Shown here: positions 11,373 through 20,406 of the stretch, one piece after another | Numbering within the stretch: the first letter of the stretch is position 1 | Layout of the letters: each line of letters opens with the position of its first letter | Position numbers and translations under genes: made by a program | Notes under the pieces: generated by a model | Told to the model about the DNA's origin: nothing | The model's input: the letters and a program-made list of their open reading frames with translations, nothing else | Database searches by the model: none | Source of the DNA: Gordonia amarae NBRC 15530 | Lineage (GTDB): Bacteria > Actinomycetota > Actinomycetes > Mycobacteriales > Mycobacteriaceae | Direction of reading: 5' to 3' | NCBI RefSeq assembly: GCF_000241345.1 | Contig: NZ_BAED01000052.1 | Span: forward strand, 29,442 to 93,441 | DNA: 64,000 bases

Positions 11373-12500
11373 TCAGCGCGGCACCCAGCCGTCGACGTCC
11401 TCGGGACGGCGGGGGCCGGGGCCGGTGTAGACGGCGGCCGGGCGGACGAGTTTGCCGAGTTGTTTCTGTTCGAGGATGTGGGCGCACCAGCCGGCGGTGC
11501 GGCCGCAGGTGAACATGGCGGGCATCATGTGGGTGGGGACCTCGGCGAAGTCGAGGATCACCGCGGCCCAGAATTCGACGTTGGTCTCGATGGCGCGGTC
11601 GGGGCGGCGTTCGCGGAGTTCGGTGAGCGCGGCCTGTTCGAGGGCGGCGGCCACCTCATAGCGGGGGACGCCGAGTTCTTTTGCGGTACGGCGCAATACA
11701 CGGGCACGGGGATCCTCGGCCCGGTACACCCGATGCCCGAAACCCATGAGCTTTTCCTTGCGGTCGAGGATGCCCTTGACCAGGGCGCGGGCGTCGCCGG
11801 TGCGTTCGACCTCCTCGATCATCGGCAGCACCCGGGCGGGGGCGCCGCCGTGCAGCGGCCCGGACATCGCACCGATCGCCCCCGACAGCGATGCGGCGAC
11901 GTCGGCGCCGGTGGAGGCGATGACGCGGGCGGTGAACGTGGAGGCGTTGAGGCCGTGTTCGGCGGCGCTCACCCAGTAGGCGTCGATGGCCGCGACGTGT
12001 TTCGGGTCGGGGTCACCCTTCCAACGGGTCATGAAACGTGCTGTGACGGTGGGGCAGTCGTCGATGATGTGCTGCGGGACCGCGGGCTGGTAGATGCCGC
12101 GCGCCGACTGCGCCACATACGACAGCGCCATCACCGAGGCGCGTGCCAGGTTCTCGCGGGCGGTGGCGTCGTCGATGTCGAGCAGCGGGCGGTACCCCCA
12201 GATGGGCGACAGCATGGCGAGCGCGGCCTGCACGTCGACGCGGACGTCGCCGGTGTGGATGGGCAGCGGGAACGGTTCGGCCGGCGGCAGCCCGTCGCCG
12301 AACTTCCCGTCGACCAGCAGCGCCCACACGTCGGCGAAGGTGACCTTGTTCTCCACCAGATCCTCGATGTCGACGCCGCGGTAGCGCAGGTTGCCGCCGT
12401 CCTTGTCGGGTTCGGCGATGTCGGTGGTGAAGGCGACGACACCCTCGAGTCCGGCGGAGAATCCCTCGGCGGAGAATTCTTTGCGCACACTTGCGGGCAT
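11373..12500 (-). CDS. citA: Citrate synthase 2 (CitA type)
   Basis: 375-aa citrate synthase-family protein condensing oxaloacetate and an acyl-CoA (acetyl-CoA, perhaps propionyl-CoA). The active-site histidines are visible in [10 protein letters not shown] (H182), SGPLHGGAP (H217) and GFGHRVY (H256). The position of the catalytic aspartate is occupied by Glu309 in [10 protein letters not shown], which is also my recollection of Rv0889c and so is a family trait rather than damage. Length fits the short type II-like form. It faces the pseudokinase-PstS gene convergently and is divergent from pdxH (155 bp gap). A second, larger citrate synthase lies at 17399. Confidence 0.88.
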   Translation of the reverse strand: MPASVRKEFSAEGFSAGLEGVVAFTTDIAEPDKDGGNLRYRGVDIEDLVENKVTFADVWALLVDGKFGDGLPPAEPFPLPIHTGDVRVDVQAALAMLSPIWGYRPLLDIDDATARENLARASVMALSYVAQSARGIYQPAVPQHIIDDCPTVTARFMTRWKGDPDPKHVAAIDAYWVSAAEHGLNASTFTARVIASTGADVAASLSGAIGAMSGPLHGGAPARVLPMIEEVERTGDARALVKGILDRKEKLMGFGHRVYRAEDPRARVLRRTAKELGVPRYEVAAALEQAALTELRERRPDRAIETNVEFWAAVILDFAEVPTHMMPAMFTCGRTAGWCAHILEQKQLGKLVRPAAVYTGPGPRRPEDVDGWVPR

Positions 12501-12655
12501 CGGCCCTCACCTCGTCACGTCGGGGCCGCATCGCTGCAGGCCTGTGCTGTCCGCCGGGGCTGCGGCGGGTGTCACCTGCTGACGACTGTAACCAGGTCCG
12601 GCGCCGGGCTTCCACCGATCGGACACACGCGGTGAGGGGAGTAACCTGGCACTAC

Positions 12656-13402
12656 GTGACCGAAGATCTGCCCGGCGCACGCCGGTTCCGCGTCGACCTG
12701 CCCAACCTGCGTGTCGGATACGGCGGCGGCACCCCGTCCACCGCGGGCGAGGGCGACCGGGCCGCCGGAGCCGACGGAGTCGGCGAGAACCTCGACCCGA
12801 GCTGGCTGCACGGCGACCCGCCCTGGCTCGAACTGTTCGACGTGTGGCTGCATGAGGCGCTCGACGCCCGCATCCCCGAACCTAACGCGATGGTGCTCGG
12901 CACCGTCGACGCAGACGGCCTGCCCGTCACGCGGGCCGTGCTGTGCAAGGGGGCCGACGCCGACGGCATCACCTTCTTCACCAATTACGACTCCGACAAG
13001 GGCCGCGACCTGGCCGCACACCCGTACGCGGCGGTGACCTTCCCGTGGATCGCACTCGAACGGCAGGTGCATGTGCGCGGTCCGGTCGAGAAGGTGTCCG
13101 CGGCGGAGACGGCCGAGTACTGGAACAAGCGGCCGCGCGGGTCGCAGTTGTCGGCGTCGGCGTCGGCGCAGTCCCGGCCCATCGGCAGCCGCACCGATCT
13201 GGAGGACAGGGCGGCCGAGGAGGCCGCGCGGTTCGGTGGATTCGATTCGGGCGCACCGGTTCCGGTGCCCGGCAACTGGGGTGGCTATCGGATCCGGCCG
13301 CGAGTGGTCGAGTTCTGGCAGGGCCGGGCCAACCGGTTGCACAACCGGGTGCGACTGACCCTCACCGACGACGGCTGGCACGCACAGCGATTGCAGCCCT
13401 GA
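12656..13402 (+). CDS. pdxH: Pyridoxamine/pyridoxine 5'-phosphate oxidase
   Basis: 248-aa FMN enzyme oxidising PNP or PMP to pyridoxal phosphate. After a Gly/Ala-rich N-terminal segment unusual for the family (about 25-50), the core begins with [13 protein letters not shown] and [16 protein letters not shown]. The FMN-contacting TRAVLCKG and [12 protein letters not shown] are present, then [27 protein letters not shown] precedes the C-terminal [14 protein letters not shown], the usual PdxH end motif. Start GTG 12656 is favoured over GTG 12632; both lack a strong ribosome-binding site. The stop at 13402 is followed by the MFS start one base later, suggesting one operon. Confidence 0.9.
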   Translation: MTEDLPGARRFRVDLPNLRVGYGGGTPSTAGEGDRAAGADGVGENLDPSWLHGDPPWLELFDVWLHEALDARIPEPNAMVLGTVDADGLPVTRAVLCKGADADGITFFTNYDSDKGRDLAAHPYAAVTFPWIALERQVHVRGPVEKVSAAETAEYWNKRPRGSQLSASASAQSRPIGSRTDLEDRAAEEAARFGGFDSGAPVPVPGNWGGYRIRPRVVEFWQGRANRLHNRVRLTLTDDGWHAQRLQP

Positions 13403-13403
13403 G

Positions 13404-14669
13404 GTGGCGGGACTGCTCGCCGACACCGCACCCCTGAAGAACCCGGACTTCCGTCGGCTGTGGCTGGCCAACATCATCACGGTGGTCGGTGCGCAGCTCA
13501 CCATCGTGGCGGTGCCCGCCCAGATCTACCTGATCACCGACAGCTCGGCCTATGTGGGTCTGACCGGTGTGTTCGGCCTGGTGCCGCTGGTCGTGTTCGG
13601 GTTGTGGGGCGGCGCGCTCGCCGACGCGATGGACCGCCGGGTGCTGCTGATCTGCACCACGATCGGGCTCATTGCGTGCAGTGCGCTGTTCTGGGCACAG
13701 GCCGCCGTGGGCATCGACAATGTGTGGCTGATCCTGGCGCTGTTCTCGGTGCAGCAGGCGTTCTTCGCGGTCAACCAGCCCACCCGTACCGCGATCCTGC
13801 CCCGGCTGCTGCCCGCACGGGAGCTGCCGGCGGCGCTCAGTCTGTCGATGACGGTGACCCAGGCCGGTGCCATCGCCGGGCCGCTCGTCGGCGGTGCCCT
13901 GATCCCGGCGCTCGGCTTTCCGGTGCTGTACCTGCTGGACACGATCTTCCAGGTGCCCACCCTGTTCGCGGTCCTGCGCCTGCCGTCGATGAAGCCGGAC
14001 ACCGACGCACCCAGGGCGGCGGGTCTGCGGTCGGTGATCGACGGACTGCGCTACCTGTCGCGGGAGAAGATCCTGCTCGCCTCGTTCGTGGTCGATCTGA
14101 TCGCGATGATCCTGGGGATGCCGCGCGCGTTGTTCCCGCAGATGGCGCACGAGAACTTCGGCGGACCGCAGGAGGGTGGCTGGGCGTTCGCGCTGCTGTT
14201 CATCGCGATCTCGGCGGGCGCGGTCCTGGGCGGGGTGTTCTCCGGTTGGGTGAGCAGAGTGCGGCGGCAGGGTCTGGCGGTGATCGTGTGCATCCTCGTC
14301 TGGGGTGCGGCCGTCGCCGGGGCCGGGCTGGCGGTGGCGTTCGCGGGCGGGTCGGCGCTGCCGATCCTGCCGGTGGTGCTGGCTCTGCTGATGATCGGCG
14401 GCGCCGCCGACATGGCGTCGTCGGCGTTCCGGCAGTCGATCATGCTGGCCGCCGCCACCGACGAGGTACGCGGCAGGCTGCAGGGCGTGTTCATCGTGGT
14501 GGTGGCGGGCGGGCCGCGGATCGCCGACGTCGCGCACGGCGCCGCGGCCGCCTCGGTGGGGGTCGCCTGGGCCACCTCGATGGGCGGTGTCGGGGTCATC
14601 CTCGCCACCCTCGTGGCCGCGGCGCTGATCCCGTCGTTCATCCGGTACCGGGTCGGGCACCGGGCCTGA
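13404..14669 (+). CDS. MFS transporter, EntS-like exporter
   Basis: 421-aa major facilitator protein with about 12 transmembrane helices. The first is preceded by KNPDFRRLWLANIITVVGAQ, typical of the EntS/MFS_3 enterobactin-exporter group. GGALADAMDRR carries the loop 2-3 motif A-like signature, and FFAVNQPTRTAILPRLLP the family motif after helix 4. GTG 13404 starts one base after pdxH ends, so translation is probably coupled. Export of a siderophore, drug or other hydrophobic compound is likely, but no biosynthetic genes nearby indicate the cargo. The gene ends 3 bp before the convergent pxpC. Confidence 0.85.
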   Translation: MAGLLADTAPLKNPDFRRLWLANIITVVGAQLTIVAVPAQIYLITDSSAYVGLTGVFGLVPLVVFGLWGGALADAMDRRVLLICTTIGLIACSALFWAQAAVGIDNVWLILALFSVQQAFFAVNQPTRTAILPRLLPARELPAALSLSMTVTQAGAIAGPLVGGALIPALGFPVLYLLDTIFQVPTLFAVLRLPSMKPDTDAPRAAGLRSVIDGLRYLSREKILLASFVVDLIAMILGMPRALFPQMAHENFGGPQEGGWAFALLFIAISAGAVLGGVFSGWVSRVRRQGLAVIVCILVWGAAVAGAGLAVAFAGGSALPILPVVLALLMIGGAADMASSAFRQSIMLAAATDEVRGRLQGVFIVVVAGGPRIADVAHGAAAASVGVAWATSMGGVGVILATLVAAALIPSFIRYRVGHRA

Positions 14670-14672
14670 CGC

Positions 14673-15542
14673 TCAGCCGGCGCGGAACCGGATCAGGGAT
14701 CCGGCCACCAGCTGCGCCACCGCGTCGAGGCCGCGGGCGGTGAGCACACCGACCACGGGATAACCGCCGGTCACCGGATGGTCGGCGAGAAAGATCACCG
14801 GGTTGCCGCTGGGGGGCACCTGGACGGCGCCGTGCGCGATGCCCTCCGAGGCCAGTTCGCCGGCATCGTCGCGATGCACGGCGGGCGGCTCGGCGGCGCC
14901 GTCGGGCCGGGACAGCCGGACCCCCACCCGGTTGCTGTCGGGACCCACCTCCCACAGCCCGTCGAACAACGACGACGGGTCGGCGAGCAGGTCGCGGCGC
15001 GGTCCGTCGAACAGGTCGACGACGGTGATGCGCTCGAACCGTGAGTCCATCGGCACCGACGACACAGACGGCAGCTCGGCCTGTTCGTCGCCGACATCCA
15101 GCACATCGCCGGCGGACAGCGCCGGTGGGCCGAGACCGGACAGGATGTCGGTGGAGCGGGAACCGAGCACCGGCGCGACGTCGATACCGCCGCGCACCGC
15201 CACATAGCTGCGGCAGCCGGCGACGGGCGTCCCGATGCTCAGCACGGATCCGGCGGGCAGGTCGATTCGGGCGCCGGTGCCGACGGGGTCGCCGTCGGCG
15301 GCGACGGTGCCCACCGCCCCGGTCACGGCGACGAGGACGCGCCGGTCGGCACGCACCCGCAGCCCGCCGAGGGTCACCTCGATGGCGGCGGCCGACTCGG
15401 GGTTGCCCACAAGACGATTCGCCAGCCGCAGCGACCCGCGATCGGCCCCGCCGGACCGGGGCACACCGAGATGGGCGTGCCCGTGCCTGCCGAGATCCTG
15501 CACGGTCGCGAGCGGCCCGGTGGCCAGCACGTGCAATGTCAT
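14673..15542 (-). CDS. pxpC: 5-oxoprolinase subunit C (biotin-dependent carboxyltransferase-like)
   Basis: 289-aa PxpC (AHS2 domain) that with PxpA and PxpB forms the ATP-dependent 5-oxoprolinase recycling pyroglutamate to glutamate. Diagnostic text: GPLATVQDLGRHGHAHLGVPRSGGADRG cut near residues 8-35, NPESAAAIEVTLGG, and SNRVGVRL in the middle. The C-terminal VTGGYPVVGVL is the usual end of the domain. The ATG at 15542 overlaps the pxpB stop (ATGA), so the two subunits are translationally coupled. No pxpA (LamB/YcsF-type) gene is adjacent in this window. Confidence 0.9.
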   Translation of the reverse strand: MTLHVLATGPLATVQDLGRHGHAHLGVPRSGGADRGSLRLANRLVGNPESAAAIEVTLGGLRVRADRRVLVAVTGAVGTVAADGDPVGTGARIDLPAGSVLSIGTPVAGCRSYVAVRGGIDVAPVLGSRSTDILSGLGPPALSAGDVLDVGDEQAELPSVSSVPMDSRFERITVVDLFDGPRRDLLADPSSLFDGLWEVGPDSNRVGVRLSRPDGAAEPPAVHRDDAGELASEGIAHGAVQVPPSGNPVIFLADHPVTGGYPVVGVLTARGLDAVAQLVAGSLIRFRAG

Positions 15543-16216
15543 GGCCGACCGTCCTCCGGTACGAAGCGCACCAGCGAGCCCGGGGTGAGCAGTGCGGGTC
15601 GCTCGGCGTGTGCATTCCACAGTTCGATGTCGGTGTGCCCCAACAGATACCAGCCGCCCGGGCTCGGCCGTGGATAGACGGCGCTGTACCCGGCGGCGAT
15701 CGCCACCGATCCCGCGGGCACCCGGGGGCGTGACTCCGGGCGGCGGCCCACCTCATCGAACGGGTGCGGTGAGACGTCGACGGCACCCGGTGAACGCGCG
15801 GGCACCAGATAGCCGAACCCCGGGGCGAAACCCATGAACCGAACCTGCCAGAGCGTGCGCTGATGGATGCCCGCCACCTCCGCGGCGGTGACCCCGATGA
15901 GGCCGGCGACGGCCTCCAGATCGTCGCCGTCGTAGCGCACCGGGATCGGTACGGTCTCGGGATCGGCCGCCGCGGTCACCTCGTCGGTGACCGAACGCAG
16001 CGCGCGGTGCACCCCCAGATCGTCGACGCCGCCTCCGGATTCGGCCTGCACCAGCAGGGTGTGCGCGCCGGGGATCAGATCCCGGATCGTGGGCAGGGCA
16101 CCGGTGGCCAGCGCCTCGGTGAGGGCCCGCAGCGCACGTTCACCCGCGGCCGCCGGATCGACTTCCGCGCCGAAATCCAGCAGCAGCGCGTCGGGTCCCG
16201 CAGGCAGTACACGCAT
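15539..16216 (-). CDS. pxpB: 5-oxoprolinase subunit B
   Basis: 225-aa PxpB (AHS1/KipI-like) partner of PxpC. It starts MRVLPAGPDALLLDFG, followed by ALPTIRDLIPGAHTLLV, the PIPVRYDGDDLEAVA segment, and the signature VRFMGFAPGFGYL with SRPRVPAGSVAIAAG further on. ATG 16216 fits the family N-terminus; an open extension upstream has non-coding character. The promoter would lie in the 159-bp gap shared with the divergent sugar-kinase gene. Some single-gene relatives are kinase inhibitors (KipI), but the coupled pxpC argues for the oxoprolinase role. Confidence 0.9.
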   Translation of the reverse strand: MRVLPAGPDALLLDFGAEVDPAAAGERALRALTEALATGALPTIRDLIPGAHTLLVQAESGGGVDDLGVHRALRSVTDEVTAAADPETVPIPVRYDGDDLEAVAGLIGVTAAEVAGIHQRTLWQVRFMGFAPGFGYLVPARSPGAVDVSPHPFDEVGRRPESRPRVPAGSVAIAAGYSAVYPRPSPGGWYLLGHTDIELWNAHAERPALLTPGSLVRFVPEDGRP

Positions 16217-16375
16217 ACCGCCGAGGGTAGTGTCCGCGCACCACCACCGCCCGTGCCCTGACCCGATCGTCACCAATTCGCCACGCGCACCCCGGCTTAC
16301 TGGCACGATGGGGCGCGGGAAACAGAAAGTACGGGGGCACAGACAGCACGGGGACAGGCAGTAGAAGGGTCGGGC

Positions 16376-17335
16376 GTGCGCGAGATCGTGGTGTGCGGTG
16401 AGGCGCTGGTCGACGTCGTGCAATCAGCGCCGCTGACGCCCGCCGCGTCGGTCGCCGGCACCGGTGCGCTGCCGCCCCTGCAGCCGGCGCTCGGCGGCGG
16501 CCCGTTCAATGTCGCGGTCACCATCGGCAGGCTCGGCGGTGCCGTCTCGTTCTGCTCGGCCGTGTCCGAGGACGCCTACGGAGATGCGATCATCGCCGCC
16601 CTCGAAGCGGCCGGGGTCGGTACCGGACCAGTGGTCCGCAGACCCGAGCCGACCACGCTGGCGCTGGCCACGATCGGTCCTGACGGCTCCGCCCGGTACT
16701 CGTTCTACTTCGACGCGACCGCCGACCGGCAGATGACCGATCCGGGCGACTTCGCGCCGTCGGTGGCGGCCGTCTGCTTCGGGACGCTGTCGCTGGCGCT
16801 GGAACCGGGCGCGTCGGCGTACGAGGCGATGATGCGGCGCGCCCACGCGCAGGGACGTCTGGTGGTGCTCGACCCCAACATCCGGCCCGCGGCCATCGGC
16901 GACCATGACGCCTACCGGAGGCGGTTCGCCTCCTGGCTGCCCGACGTCGACGTGCTCAAGCTGTCGGACGAGGATCAACGCTGGCTTGAGGCGGGACCGT
17001 CCGGTTCGACGGTCGCGCAGTGGCTCGACGCGGGGGTCGGTGCGGTGGTCACCACCGCCGGCGAGCAGGGGATCACCGTGACCACACCCGGCTTCACCGT
17101 GCAGGTAGACGCCTGTGAGGTTGCCGTCGCCGACACCATCGGTGCCGGTGACAGCGTCATGGGGGCACTGGTGCGCGCGCTGGATCTGCGTGAGGCGCTG
17201 TCGGCGCGGGGGCTTGTCGCCCTCACGGCCGACGACTGGCGGGAGGTCGCCGCATTCGCCGGACGGGTCGCCGCCGTTACAGTTTCCAGGTCGGGTGCGG
17301 ACCCTCCGTGGGCGAGCGAGCTGAGAACCGACTAG
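16376..17335 (+). CDS. PfkB-family carbohydrate kinase (fructokinase-like)
   Basis: 319-aa ribokinase-fold kinase transferring phosphate from ATP to a sugar. The substrate-side motif GGGPFNVAVTIGRLGG (about residues 41-56) and the catalytic-base signature DTIGAGDSVMGAL (about 257-269) are intact, with the base Asp in GAGD. VVLDPNIRP near 163 is the usual fructokinase-type strand. Length is normal. Start GTG at 16376. It is divergent from pxpB, and the gltA gene follows 63 bp downstream in the same direction. Fructose is the most likely substrate from motif spacing, but ribose- or nucleoside-type kinases share these motifs. Confidence 0.85.
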   Translation: MREIVVCGEALVDVVQSAPLTPAASVAGTGALPPLQPALGGGPFNVAVTIGRLGGAVSFCSAVSEDAYGDAIIAALEAAGVGTGPVVRRPEPTTLALATIGPDGSARYSFYFDATADRQMTDPGDFAPSVAAVCFGTLSLALEPGASAYEAMMRRAHAQGRLVVLDPNIRPAAIGDHDAYRRRFASWLPDVDVLKLSDEDQRWLEAGPSGSTVAQWLDAGVGAVVTTAGEQGITVTTPGFTVQVDACEVAVADTIGAGDSVMGALVRALDLREALSARGLVALTADDWREVAAFAGRVAAVTVSRSGADPPWASELRTD

Positions 17336-17398
17336 GTTGTACCCAATGGTCCCTACCGGGCCACAACAAAATTCACTTCAATGCAAGAAGGGGATCGC

Positions 17399-18715
17399 GT
17401 GTCCGCTGAAACAGTCCCTGCCGACCAGGCAACCGACACGGCCTCCATCACTTACCCCGGTGGACAGCTGCAACTCCCGATCCTCAAAGCAACAGAGGGC
17501 ACCGATTCGATCGCGCTCGGCAAGCTGCTGGCGGATACGGGATTGACCACGTTCGACGGTGGGTTCGTCAACACGGCCTCCACCAAGTCGGCCATCACCT
17601 ACATCGACGGCGACGCGGGCATCCTGCGGTACCGCGGTATCCCGATCGACCAGCTCGCCGAGAAGTCGACGTTCATCGAGGTCAGCTACCTGCTGATCTA
17701 CGGTGAGCTGCCCACCCCGGCCCAGCTCGAGGACTTCGCCAACAAGATCCAGCGGCACACCCTGCTGCACGAGGATCTCAAGCGCTTCTTCGACGGCTTT
17801 CCGCGCAACGCACACCCGATGCCGGTGCTGTCCAGCGCGGTCAACGCGCTCAGCGCCTACTACCAGGATTCGCTCGATCCGAAGGACCCCGAGCAGGTCG
17901 AGCTCTCGACCATCCGGCTGCTGGCCAAGCTGCCGACGATCGCCGCCTACGCGCACAAGAAGTCGGCCGGTCAGCCGTTCCTGTACCCCGACAACTCGCT
18001 GTCGCTGGTGGAGAACTTCCTGCGGATGACGTTCGGCTTCCCGGCCGAGCCGTACGAGGTCGACCCGAAGGTCGCCCAGGCCCTCGACATGCTGTTCATC
18101 CTGCATGCCGACCACGAGCAGAACTGCTCCACCTCGACGGTCCGCCTCGTCGGTTCGTCGCAGGCCAACCTGTTCACCTCCATCTCCGGCGGCATCAACG
18201 CGCTGTGGGGCCCGCTGCACGGCGGCGCCAACCAGGCGGTGCTGGAGATGCTGGAGGACATCAAGCAGTCCGGCGGCGACACCAAGGCCTTCATGAACAA
18301 GGTCAAGAACAAAGAAGACGGCGTGAAGCTGATGGGCTTCGGGCACCGGGTGTACAAGAACTATGACCCGCGCGCCGCCATCGTCAAGAAGACCGCCGAC
18401 ACCATCCTCGAATCCCTCGGCGTGCAGGACGACCTGCTCGACATCGCCAAGGGCCTGGAAGAGGTCGCCCTCAACGACGACTACTTCATCTCGCGCAAGC
18501 TGTACCCGAACGTCGACTTCTACACCGGCGTCATCTACCGCGCGATGGGCTTCCCGACCCGCATGTTCACCGTGCTGTTCGCGCTCGGCCGGCTGCCCGG
18601 CTGGATCGCGCACTGGCGGGAGATGCACGAGGACCCGACCACCAAAATCGGACGCCCGCGGCAGCTGTACACCGGTTACACCGAACGCGACTACGTCGAC
18701 CTCAGCGCCCGCTAG
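17399..18715 (+). CDS. gltA: Citrate synthase (main, hexameric type)
   Basis: 438-aa citrate synthase, first step of the TCA cycle. Active-site residues are seen in LHADHEQNCSTSTVR, WGPLHGGANQAV and [15 protein letters not shown] (histidines) and LYPNVDFYTGVI (aspartate). It begins with a short beta-rich N-terminal domain (SITYPGGQLQLPIL) typical of the larger type, and equals M. tuberculosis GltA2 (Rv0896) in kind. GTG 17399 was chosen because AGAAGGGG lies about 6 bp upstream; an in-frame ATG at 17381 would put that signal inside the gene. A strong stem-loop terminator follows directly after the stop. Confidence 0.94.
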   Translation: MSAETVPADQATDTASITYPGGQLQLPILKATEGTDSIALGKLLADTGLTTFDGGFVNTASTKSAITYIDGDAGILRYRGIPIDQLAEKSTFIEVSYLLIYGELPTPAQLEDFANKIQRHTLLHEDLKRFFDGFPRNAHPMPVLSSAVNALSAYYQDSLDPKDPEQVELSTIRLLAKLPTIAAYAHKKSAGQPFLYPDNSLSLVENFLRMTFGFPAEPYEVDPKVAQALDMLFILHADHEQNCSTSTVRLVGSSQANLFTSISGGINALWGPLHGGANQAVLEMLEDIKQSGGDTKAFMNKVKNKEDGVKLMGFGHRVYKNYDPRAAIVKKTADTILESLGVQDDLLDIAKGLEEVALNDDYFISRKLYPNVDFYTGVIYRAMGFPTRMFTVLFALGRLPGWIAHWREMHEDPTTKIGRPRQLYTGYTERDYVDLSAR

Positions 18716-18721
18716 TCACCC

Positions 18722-18760
18722 AACACCACGCGCCACACCCGGCGCGTGGTGTTTGTTTGT
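18722..18760 (+). terminator. Rho-independent-type terminator after gltA
   Basis: The arms aacaccacgcgcc (18722-18734) and ggcgcgtggtgtt (18741-18753) pair perfectly around a 6-nt loop. They are followed by the T-rich run tgtttgttt, starting 6 bp after the gltA stop codon. This is the clearest intrinsic terminator in the window. Confidence 0.85.
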
Positions 18761-18803
18761 GACCTCATGTTTTCCGACTTCACGTAACTCAAAGGAGAGT
18801 GCC

Positions 18804-19163
18804 ATGACCAAGCCCGTAGTCGAGTTCCCCGAAGGTCCGGCGCCGGCCGAACTGCAGATCGTCGACCTGGTGGTCGGTGACGGCGACGAGGCCAAGCCCG
18901 GCGGCGTCGTCGACGTCCACTACGTGGGTGTCGAGTACGAGACCGGCGAGGAGTTCGACTCGTCGTGGGATCGCGGTCAGTCCGCCAACTTCCCGCTGCC
19001 CCGGCTGATCCCCGGCTGGCAGGAGGGTATCCCCGGCATGAAGGTGGGCGGCCGTCGTCGTCTCACCGTGCCACCGGCCCTCGCCTACGGCCCGGCAGGC
19101 GCCGGGCATCGGTTGTCGGGCAAGACCCTGATCTTCGTGATCGACCTGCTGGGCGTCGGCTGA
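18804..19163 (+). CDS. FKBP-type peptidyl-prolyl isomerase
   Basis: 119-aa single-domain FKBP that catalyses cis-trans isomerisation of prolyl bonds. The fold signature is complete: VVDVHYVGVEYETGEEFDSSWDRG cut at residues 34-57, then LIPGWQEGIPGMKVGGRRRLTVPP and the YGPAG...TLIFVIDLL end. ATG 18804 has a good AAAGGAGAG ribosome-binding site 6 bp upstream. There is no signal peptide, so it acts in the cytoplasm. It sits between two terminators (after gltA and at 19186), so it is probably a single-gene unit. Confidence 0.92.
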   Translation: MTKPVVEFPEGPAPAELQIVDLVVGDGDEAKPGGVVDVHYVGVEYETGEEFDSSWDRGQSANFPLPRLIPGWQEGIPGMKVGGRRRLTVPPALAYGPAGAGHRLSGKTLIFVIDLLGVG

Positions 19164-19185
19164 GCCTGCCCGTCACCATCTGTCC

Positions 19186-19220
19186 GGAAGATCCGTGCGC
19201 GTATCGCGCACGGATCTTCC
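19186..19220. terminator. Perfect 15-bp inverted repeat, bidirectional terminator
   Basis: The arms ggaagatccgtgcgc (19186-19200) and gcgcacggatcttcc (19206-19220) are exact complements with a 5-nt loop. It lies 22 bp after the FKBP stop and 4 bp from the stop of the convergent monooxygenase, so it can end both transcripts. Confidence 0.8.
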
Positions 19221-19224
19221 GCGT

Positions 19225-20376
19225 TCATGGGGTGTCGAGGAGGTCGGCGACGTGTGCGGCGGCCGCCCGGCCGGCCCGGTTGGCGCCGATCGTCGACGCG
19301 GACGGGCCGTAACCGAGCAACTGCACATGCGGGTCGTCGGCGACGACGGTGGCCAGCCGCCCGGTCATCGTGATGCCGCCGCCCGGTGCCCGCAGGCGCA
19401 GGGGTGCGAGGTGATCGAGGGAGCTGCGGAAACCGGTGTTCCAGAAGATGGTGTCCACCGCGAGCTCCTCGTCGGGCCCGTCGGCGCATTCCCAGAGCAC
19501 CCCGGTCTCGGTGATGGCGGTGAACATCGGCCGCCACGCCAGGATGCCGTCGGCACGGGCGGCGTTGATCGACGGCGTGTTGTGCAGACCGGTCACCGAC
19601 ACCACCGACGCGGGCGGCAGCCCGGCCCGTACCCGCTGCTCCACCTTGGCGACGGCCGCGCGGCCCTGTTCCGGGGTGAACGGGTCGTCGGTGAACACCG
19701 GTTCGCGCCGCGAACACCAGAACGTCTCCACGCCGGGAGCTTTCCGGGCGATCTCGATCAGCAACTGGATGGCCGAGATCCCGGCACCCACGATCAGTAC
19801 CCGCTGCCCGGCGAAGTCCTCGGGCCGCCGGTAGTCGTGGGTGTGCAGCTGCCGGCCGCGGAAGGTGTCGATGCCGCTTACGTATGGGACGAATGGGCGG
19901 TCCCACGTCCCGGTGGCGTTGATGATCGTAGAGGTGGTCATGCCGGCGCCGCCGCCGAGGGCCACGTGGTAGCGCAGAGCGTCGCCCGGCGGGTTCCGGC
20001 GCACCGAACGGACGTCGACGGGGCGGCGGACGTGCAGACCGAACCGCTGTTCGTAGTCGCCGAAGTACTTCGGGACCGAACTCGCGGCGGGCAGTTCGTC
20101 GCAGTCGGTGCCGAGCGCATCCTGCAGACCGTACCCGGGCAGGTCGTGCACTCGGTTGGCGGCGGCCAATGTGAGTGTGGGCCAACGGAACTGCCAGGCA
20201 CCGCCCGGTCCGGGGGAGTGGTCGACAAGCAGGTACCGGTCGCCGAGGCCGTGCCGGTGCAGGAAGTACGCGGCCGACAAGCCGGCCTGTCCGCCGCCGA
20301 TGATCAGCACATCGACATGGTCCGCACGTTCGCCGCTCACCCTCACCTGTGTACCGGACCCGACGCCACCGGGCAT
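19225..20376 (-). CDS. FAD-dependent flavoprotein monooxygenase (CzcO/FMO-like)
   Basis: 383-aa flavoprotein with two dinucleotide-binding motifs. The FAD site is DVLIIGGGQAGLSAAYFL near the N-terminus and the NAD(P)H site is RVLIVGAGISAIQLL in the middle. GGAWQFRWPTL resembles the GG.W..N/Y.Y segment of FMO/Baeyer-Villiger-type enzymes, and STIINATGTWDRPFVP is the usual ATG motif. NTGFRSSLDHL and LLGYGPSASTIGANRAG close the fold. ATG 20376 is the assumed start; GTG 20340, just before the FAD motif, is an alternative. It diverges from echA6 with only 30 bp between the starts. The substrate is unknown. Confidence 0.8.
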   Translation of the reverse strand: MPGGVGSGTQVRVSGERADHVDVLIIGGGQAGLSAAYFLHRHGLGDRYLLVDHSPGPGGAWQFRWPTLTLAAANRVHDLPGYGLQDALGTDCDELPAASSVPKYFGDYEQRFGLHVRRPVDVRSVRRNPPGDALRYHVALGGGAGMTTSTIINATGTWDRPFVPYVSGIDTFRGRQLHTHDYRRPEDFAGQRVLIVGAGISAIQLLIEIARKAPGVETFWCSRREPVFTDDPFTPEQGRAAVAKVEQRVRAGLPPASVVSVTGLHNTPSINAARADGILAWRPMFTAITETGVLWECADGPDEELAVDTIFWNTGFRSSLDHLAPLRLRAPGGGITMTGRLATVVADDPHVQLLGYGPSASTIGANRAGRAAAAHVADLLDTP

Positions 20377-20406
20377 GCCCGGCACCCATCTCGGTAGGCT
20401 GCGTGC

